Under the pieces are notes generated by a model, which did not search any database, had not been told where the DNA came from, and saw only the letters and a program-made list of their open reading frames with translations. From Actinokineospora xionganensis (GTDB lineage: Bacteria > Actinomycetota > Actinomycetes > Mycobacteriales > Pseudonocardiaceae), in NCBI RefSeq assembly GCF_014323725.1, contig NZ_JABVED010000010.1, positions 151,729-215,728 on the forward strand: a DNA stretch of 64,000 nucleotides, in the 5' to 3' direction. This document shows positions 59,764 through 64,000 of this stretch, one piece after another (the stretch's first letter is position 1; each line of letters begins with the position of its first letter). A program made the position numbers and the translations under genes.

Positions 59764-61244
59764 GTCGCCTGCTCCGTCGGGGGTCGTTGCACCATCACGG
59801 TGCGGTCCTCGGCGATCGGCACCTGCGCCACCGGACGGGGCCGCACACCGGTCTGCGGGCGGCGCGCGGCGTCGGAGATCCGCAGCAGCAGCGCGACCAG
59901 AACGTAGTTGGCCAGCAGCGACGACCCGCCGTAGGAGAGGAAGGGCGCGGTGATGCCGGTCATCGGGATCAGCTTGGTGACTCCGCCGACGACCACGAAA
60001 ACCTGCATGACGAGCAGGAACGACAGTCCGCCGCCGAGCAGCTTGCCGAAGGTGTCGCGCACGGCCAGCGCGCTGCGCATGCCGCGCATCGCGAGCAGCG
60101 TGTAGACCATCAGCAGCGCGGCCAGGCCGATGAAGCCCAGCTCCTCGCCGATCGCGGCGGCGATGAAGTCGGTGTTCGCCAGCGGCACCAGCTCCGGGCG
60201 GCCCGCGCCGAGCCCCGTGCCGCCGACGCCGCCGGTGCCGAGACCGAACAGCGCCTGCGCGATCTGGTAGCCGCCGCCCGCGTCGGCGTAGGTGCTCAGC
60301 GGGTCGAACCAGTTGGCGACTCGCTGCTGGACGTGGGTGAAGAGCTGGTAGGCGACGAAGCAGCCGCCGACGAACAGCGTCAGCCCGACCACGACCCAGA
60401 TGCCGCGCTCGGTGGCGACGTAGAGCATCACCAGGATCGTGCCGAAGAACAGCAGGGACGTGCCGAGGTCCTTCTGGAACACCAAGACCGCGAGCGAGAC
60501 GCCCCAGGCGAACAGGATCGGCCCGAGGTCGCGCGCCCGCGGCAGGTCGACACCGAGAAACCGGCGTCCGGCGACCATGAACAGGTCGCGTTTGGACACC
60601 AGGAACGCGGCGAAGAAGATCAATAAGAGGATCTTGGCGAACTCACCCGGTTGGATGGAGAACGGACCGAACCGCAGCCAGATCTTCGCGCCGTTGATCG
60701 TCGGCGCGATCACGTTCGGCAGGAACGCGGGCAGCGCCAGCAGGAACAGGCCTGCGAGGCCGAACGTGTAGTTGTACTTCGTCAGCGTCCGGTGGTCCTT
60801 GATCACGATAAGCACCGCGAGGAAGAGCACCAGCGCGAGCGCGGTCCACAGGATCTGCTTCGGGACGTCGTTGTTGATCTCCCCGCCCGTCCGCAGCGCC
60901 CTCTCGGCCAGCGCGAGGTCGATCCGGTAGATCATGACCAGACCCAGGCCGTTGAGCAGCGCCACACACGGCAGGATCAAGGGGTCGGCATAGGGGGCGT
61001 ACTTGCGCACCGCCCAGTGCGCGGCACCGAACAGGGCCAGGAACGCCAGCCCGTACCAGACGATGCGCAGCGTGAGCTGCTCCTCCTGGTTGGCCTCGAC
61101 GAGCATGAGCGCCGCGGAGACGACGAACGCGGCGAACCCGAGCAACAGCAGCTCGGTTCCCCGGCGCGTCGGCGCCGCACCGTCGGGCCCGACGGTGCTC
61201 AGCCCGGCCGCCGGACCAACCGCGCCCTGGACCGGTGATCCCAT
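59760..61244 (-). CDS. rodA: FtsW/RodA/SpoVE family glycosyltransferase RodA
   Basis: This 494-residue SEDS peptidoglycan polymerase has about 12 helices. The conserved loop reads NGAKIWLRFGPFSIQPGEFAK and the catalytic-region motifs are GTGGVGGTGLGAGRPEL and NTDFIAAAIGEELGFIG. The C-terminal helices contain SYGGSSLLANYVLVALLLRIS. ATG 61244 overlaps the pstP stop by one base, and the gene overlaps pbpA by 4 bases, so the module is tightly coupled. The hydrophilic tail (RPVAQVPIAEDRTVMVQRPP) is cytoplasmic. Confidence 0.96.
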   Translation of the reverse strand: MGSPVQGAVGPAAGLSTVGPDGAAPTRRGTELLLLGFAAFVVSAALMLVEANQEEQLTLRIVWYGLAFLALFGAAHWAVRKYAPYADPLILPCVALLNGLGLVMIYRIDLALAERALRTGGEINNDVPKQILWTALALVLFLAVLIVIKDHRTLTKYNYTFGLAGLFLLALPAFLPNVIAPTINGAKIWLRFGPFSIQPGEFAKILLLIFFAAFLVSKRDLFMVAGRRFLGVDLPRARDLGPILFAWGVSLAVLVFQKDLGTSLLFFGTILVMLYVATERGIWVVVGLTLFVGGCFVAYQLFTHVQQRVANWFDPLSTYADAGGGYQIAQALFGLGTGGVGGTGLGAGRPELVPLANTDFIAAAIGEELGFIGLAALLMVYTLLAMRGMRSALAVRDTFGKLLGGGLSFLLVMQVFVVVGGVTKLIPMTGITAPFLSYGGSSLLANYVLVALLLRISDAARRPQTGVRPRPVAQVPIAEDRTVMVQRPPTEQAT

Positions 61245-62683
61245 CAGCCGCCGCCCTTGTCCTCGTCGCGCGGCTTGCGGCAGTTCACACCCGGTTCCGG
61301 GGTGACTTGACCAGCGCTGGGACCAGCGGTCGTCGTGGTGGGCGGAGCGATGTTCGAGGTGGCCACATTCGGCACGGACGTCGCGTCCGTCGGCTGGCCG
61401 GGCTGCGTGGCCGTCGGCGGAGCCGGGGTGGTCGTGGTCTTCGCCAGGTCGGCGCAGTCGGGCAGGCCGAACTTGCTGCGCAGCTCGCGGACGAACTCGC
61501 GCGCCCCGACGATGTTGTCGAACGTGATGCTGCCCGAGCGGACCTCGTCCTTGCCGAACTGCTCCAGGTCGTCGACGTAGAACTTGTCGCACGTCGCCGC
61601 CGTGGCCGGGTCGCACGAGCCCTCGCGCTGGCTGTTGAGCGACAACCCCAGGACGCTGCCGCGCACACCCTGGAAGATCGCGATCTCGCCGTTCTCGCCC
61701 TCACCGACGAAGTACTGGTTGTTGACCCACAGCCGGGCCGCGATGGCGCCCGCGGCGAGCAGCAGCAGCACCAGCAGGCTGGCCAGGATCAGCCGCACGC
61801 GCTTGCGGCGCTTGATCCTCGGGTCCGGGGGCTCCGGCGGAGCCTCCACCCGGGGCAGCCTCGGCGCGGTGATCGTGGCCGCGCGCGACGCGGGGGAGTC
61901 GCCAGGCGGCATCTCGTCCATGCCGTTGCCCGCTGCGCCACCCACGATCGGGTTGTTGTCGCCGTAGTCGACGTCGATGACGTCGGCGATGATCACTGTC
62001 ACGTTGTCCGGGCCACCGCCCTTGAGCGCGAGCTCGATCATCCGGTCCGCGCACATCTGCGGATCCGGGATCTCGATGGCCTCGCTCATGGTCTCGTGGC
62101 TCACCGGGCCCGACAGACCGTCGGAACACAGCAGGTAGCGGTCGCCCGCCCGCGCCTCGCGCACCGTCAGGCTCGGCTCGACCTCATGGCCGGTCAGCGC
62201 CTTGAGCAGCAGCGAACGCTGGGGGTGGGTGGCGGCCTCGTCCTCGGTGATCCGGCCCTCATCGATCAGCGACTGGACGAACGTGTCGTCATGCGTGATC
62301 TGCGTGAACTGGCCGTTGCGCCGCAGGTAGACCCGCGAATCGCCGACATGGACCAAGCCGATGCGGTTACCCGCGAAGAGGATCGCCGACAGGGTGGTGC
62401 CCATGCCGTCGAGATCCGGGTCGCCCGCGACCAACTCGGCGATGGCGCCATTGCCCGCCAGCGTCGCCTCACGCAGCTGGCCGAGAAGGTCGTCCCCCGG
62501 CTCGTCGTCGTCGAGGGGCGCGAGCGCGGCGATGACGACCTTGCTGGCCACCTCGCCCGCCACATGGCCACCCATTCCATCGGCCAGGGAAAGCAAGCGG
62601 GGACCCGCGTACACGGAGTCCTGGTTGTTGGAACGAACCAGGCCTCGGTCGCTTCGGGCCGCGTAACGAAGAACAAGGGTCAT
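61244..62683 (-). CDS. pstP: PP2C-family serine/threonine phosphatase PstP
   Basis: This 479-residue membrane phosphatase reverses PknA/PknB signalling. The metal-binding motifs of the PPM family are SNNQDS (Asp22), LADGMGGH (Asp35), HVGDSRVYL and GGPDNVTVI. A membrane helix near 300-318 (VRLILASLLVLLLLAAGAIA) leads to an extracellular domain of about 150 residues with two Cys (GSCDPATAATCDK) and a Pro/Thr-rich tail. The start overlaps fhaB by 4 bases. Confidence 0.97.
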   Translation of the reverse strand: MTLVLRYAARSDRGLVRSNNQDSVYAGPRLLSLADGMGGHVAGEVASKVVIAALAPLDDDEPGDDLLGQLREATLAGNGAIAELVAGDPDLDGMGTTLSAILFAGNRIGLVHVGDSRVYLRRNGQFTQITHDDTFVQSLIDEGRITEDEAATHPQRSLLLKALTGHEVEPSLTVREARAGDRYLLCSDGLSGPVSHETMSEAIEIPDPQMCADRMIELALKGGGPDNVTVIIADVIDVDYGDNNPIVGGAAGNGMDEMPPGDSPASRAATITAPRLPRVEAPPEPPDPRIKRRKRVRLILASLLVLLLLAAGAIAARLWVNNQYFVGEGENGEIAIFQGVRGSVLGLSLNSQREGSCDPATAATCDKFYVDDLEQFGKDEVRSGSITFDNIVGAREFVRELRSKFGLPDCADLAKTTTTPAPPTATQPGQPTDATSVPNVATSNIAPPTTTTAGPSAGQVTPEPGVNCRKPRDEDKGGG

Positions 62684-63138
62684 GAGCGCAGCTCGATCAC
62701 CGTTTTGCCGATACGGATCGGGACACCAAGTGGCACCCGGAGGGGTGCGGTGACCTTAGCCCGGTCGAGGTACGTCCCATTCGTCGAGCCCAGGTCTTCC
62801 ACGTACCAGTCCGTTCCGCGCATCGACAGCCTGGCATGCCGGGTCGAGGCGTAGTCATCGTCAAGAACCAACGTCGAATCATCGGCCCGGCCGATCATGA
62901 TCGGCCTGCCGTCCAGCGAGATCCGGGTGCCGGACAGCGCGCCGTGGGTCACCACGAGCTGCCGAGGCGCCTTACCGCGCACCTTGCCCGCCGCGGACCG
63001 GCGGAAACCGGGGACCGCGACCCGCAGCCCGGAGGCCGCGTAAAGATCGGAGCGGACCACCCGAAGCGCGGCCAGCACGAACAGCCAGAGCAGGGCGAGG
63101 AACCCTGCCCTGGTCAGCTGCATAACCAACTCTGGCAC
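62680..63138 (-). CDS. fhaB: FHA domain protein FhaB (FipA)
   Basis: This is a 152-residue protein. An N-terminal membrane helix (MQLTRAGFLALLWLFVLAAL) and a short linker lead to a C-terminal FHA domain at about 65-150. Its phosphothreonine-binding motifs are MIGRADDSTLVL, ASTRHARLSMRG and LGSTNGTYLD. Mycobacterial FhaB links phosphorylated partners, including FtsZ and FtsQ, at division sites. GTG 63138 fits the family N-terminus and has GGGAG upstream. It lies after fhaA with a 200-base gap that shows no other gene and overlaps pstP. Confidence 0.95.
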   Translation of the reverse strand: MPELVMQLTRAGFLALLWLFVLAALRVVRSDLYAASGLRVAVPGFRRSAAGKVRGKAPRQLVVTHGALSGTRISLDGRPIMIGRADDSTLVLDDDYASTRHARLSMRGTDWYVEDLGSTNGTYLDRAKVTAPLRVPLGVPIRIGKTVIELRS

Positions 63139-63338
63139 TTGTTGTGACCGCTCCCGCTTCTGCCGCGTCCGACCTCGTCCGCGAATCCCGCAAACCTCAC
63201 AGCCCCCGGATGGGACCGCTGTGGATCGCAATGAGGACTGCCCGGGGGATTAAACCCTGGACAGCCCTCAGGACGTCCGGTCGACCTCGAACGTTGCTTG
63301 CCCCGACCCGACTCTTATCCGACCGGCGAGTCGACCGC

Positions 63339-64000
63339 TCAGCCCTGCGTGCGGAACACCAGCGACGAATGGCCGATTCGGACCACGTCGCCATCCGCCA
63401 ACTGCCAGGTCTGCACGGGCGTGCCGTTGACCGTGGTGCCATTCGTGGAACCGAGGTCGGCGAGCGTGGCGCTCTGACCATCCCAGGTGATCTCCAGATG
63501 ACGGCGGGACACGCCCGTGTCCGGCAGCCGGAAATCCGCGTCCTGACCGCGACCCACCACATTGCCGCCCTGCTTGAGGGCGTAATTGCGGTTGGAGCCG
63601 TCATCGAGCTGAAGGCTCGCGGACAGCGTGCGCGGGCCGGTCTGCACCGCGGGCGGGGCGTACCCCTGCTGCGCGTACGGGTCCTGCCCATAGCCCTGGG
63701 GCTGCGCCTGGCCGTAACCCTGGTCGTAGCCCGCCTGCTGGCCGTAGCCCGCCTGCTGCCCGTAACCCTGGTCGTAGCCCGCGCCCTGCTGCTGGCCATA
63801 GCCCTGGTCGTAACCTGCCTGCTGGCCATAGCCGGCCTGCTGCCCGTAACCCTGGTCGTAGCCCGCACCTTGCTGCTGGCCATAGCCCTGGTCGTAGCCC
63901 GCGCCCTGCTGCTGGCCATAGCCCTGGTCGTAGCCCGCGCCGCCTTGCGGCTGCTGGCCATAACCCTGGGCGTAGTTGGGATCATTGCCGTATTGGCCCT
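63339..64000 (-). CDS. fhaA: FhaA (DUF3662/FHA), C-terminal part, cut by window edge
   Basis: The visible 220 residues are the C-terminal FHA domain (about the last 95: [35 protein letters not shown]) and a preceding linker of Tyr/Gly/Gln-rich repeats. The N-terminal DUF3662 domain lies outside the window. In Mycobacterium FhaA binds the phosphorylated MurJ-associated pseudokinase, whose counterpart is at 13.5 kb here. The linker frame stays open to the window edge, so the gene is intact as far as visible. Confidence 0.95.
   Translation of the reverse strand, partial: GQYGNDPNYAQGYGQQPQGGAGYDQGYGQQQGAGYDQGYGQQQGAGYDQGYGQQAGYGQQAGYDQGYGQQQGAGYDQGYGQQAGYGQQAGYDQGYGQAQPQGYGQDPYAQQGYAPPAVQTGPRTLSASLQLDDGSNRNYALKQGGNVVGRGQDADFRLPDTGVSRRHLEITWDGQSATLADLGSTNGTTVNGTPVQTWQLADGDVVRIGHSSLVFRTQG
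63675..63995 (-). repeat. Tandem repeats encoding a Tyr/Gly/Gln linker in fhaA
   Basis: The linker is built from units reading [12 protein letters not shown] and AGYGQQ, about ten in all, encoded by nearly identical DNA blocks (for example the [12 protein letters not shown] block recurs around 63790, 63875, 63910). Such prion-like low-complexity linkers can drive condensation; that is inference. Confidence 0.8.

Overview
This is the replication-origin region of a high-GC actinomycete chromosome. The gene order (parAB, rsmG, jag, yidC, yidD, rnpA, rpmH, dnaA, oriC, dnaN, gnd, recF, dciA, gyrB, gyrA, tRNA-Ile, tRNA-Ala, cwsA, ppiA, crgA, srtE, trpG, pknB, pknA, pbpA, rodA, pstP, fhaB, fhaA) is the mycobacterial/pseudonocardial arrangement. 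Frequent GTG starts, many leaderless genes and the murJ-sigM-trxBA-cwlM block fit a member of the Pseudonocardiaceae; the genus cannot be settled from sequence reading alone.

Left arm (1-29.6 kb). It opens with a truncated MMPL transporter and its divergent TetR regulator. Next is leuS, preceded by a complete attenuator with a 12-residue leader peptide carrying three Leu codons. A fused scar of an ECF sigma operon, yqgE, an MFS transporter, pcnA and a Nudix hydrolase follow. Then come DUF6049, murJ, a separate pseudokinase gene, sigM/rsmA, trxB/trxA (with a SigH/SigR-like promoter), cwlM, a GNAT protein, an aminotransferase/ATP-grasp ligase pair, and parB-parA-rsmG. Between rsmG and jag lies a 1.6 kb spacer made largely of degenerate 7-bp tandem repeats and bordered by parS sites. 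The jag-yidC-yidD-rnpA-rpmH operon closes the arm.

Origin (29.6-37.5 kb). dnaA is followed by an unusually long 1.77 kb dnaA-dnaN region with a terminator, 13-bp repeats, a DnaA-box cluster and an AT-rich patch. dnaN, gnd, recF and dciA overlap or nearly abut. dciA carries DnaA boxes and a perfect parS inside its coding sequence.

Right arm (37.5-64 kb). gyrB and gyrA follow; GyrA is interrupted by a full-length 421-residue intein directly after the catalytic tyrosine. Two tRNA genes are interspersed with lineage-specific genes, including an unrecognised 563-residue protein. The conserved cell-division and cell-wall block then runs from cwsA to fhaA: ppiA, rhomboid, a damaged PH-domain gene, crgA, sortase E, an inserted APC permease, trpG, an IS30 transposase remnant, and the pknB-pknA-pbpA-rodA-pstP-fhaB-fhaA signalling operon. 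That operon links the kinases to CwlM and the MurJ-associated pseudokinase on the other arm, so both arms encode parts of one growth-control network.

I saw no phage, CRISPR array or biosynthetic cluster. The most unusual features are the heptamer-repeat spacer, the GyrA intein, the leuS attenuator, the orphan 563-residue protein, and DnaA boxes and parS sites outside the canonical origin.
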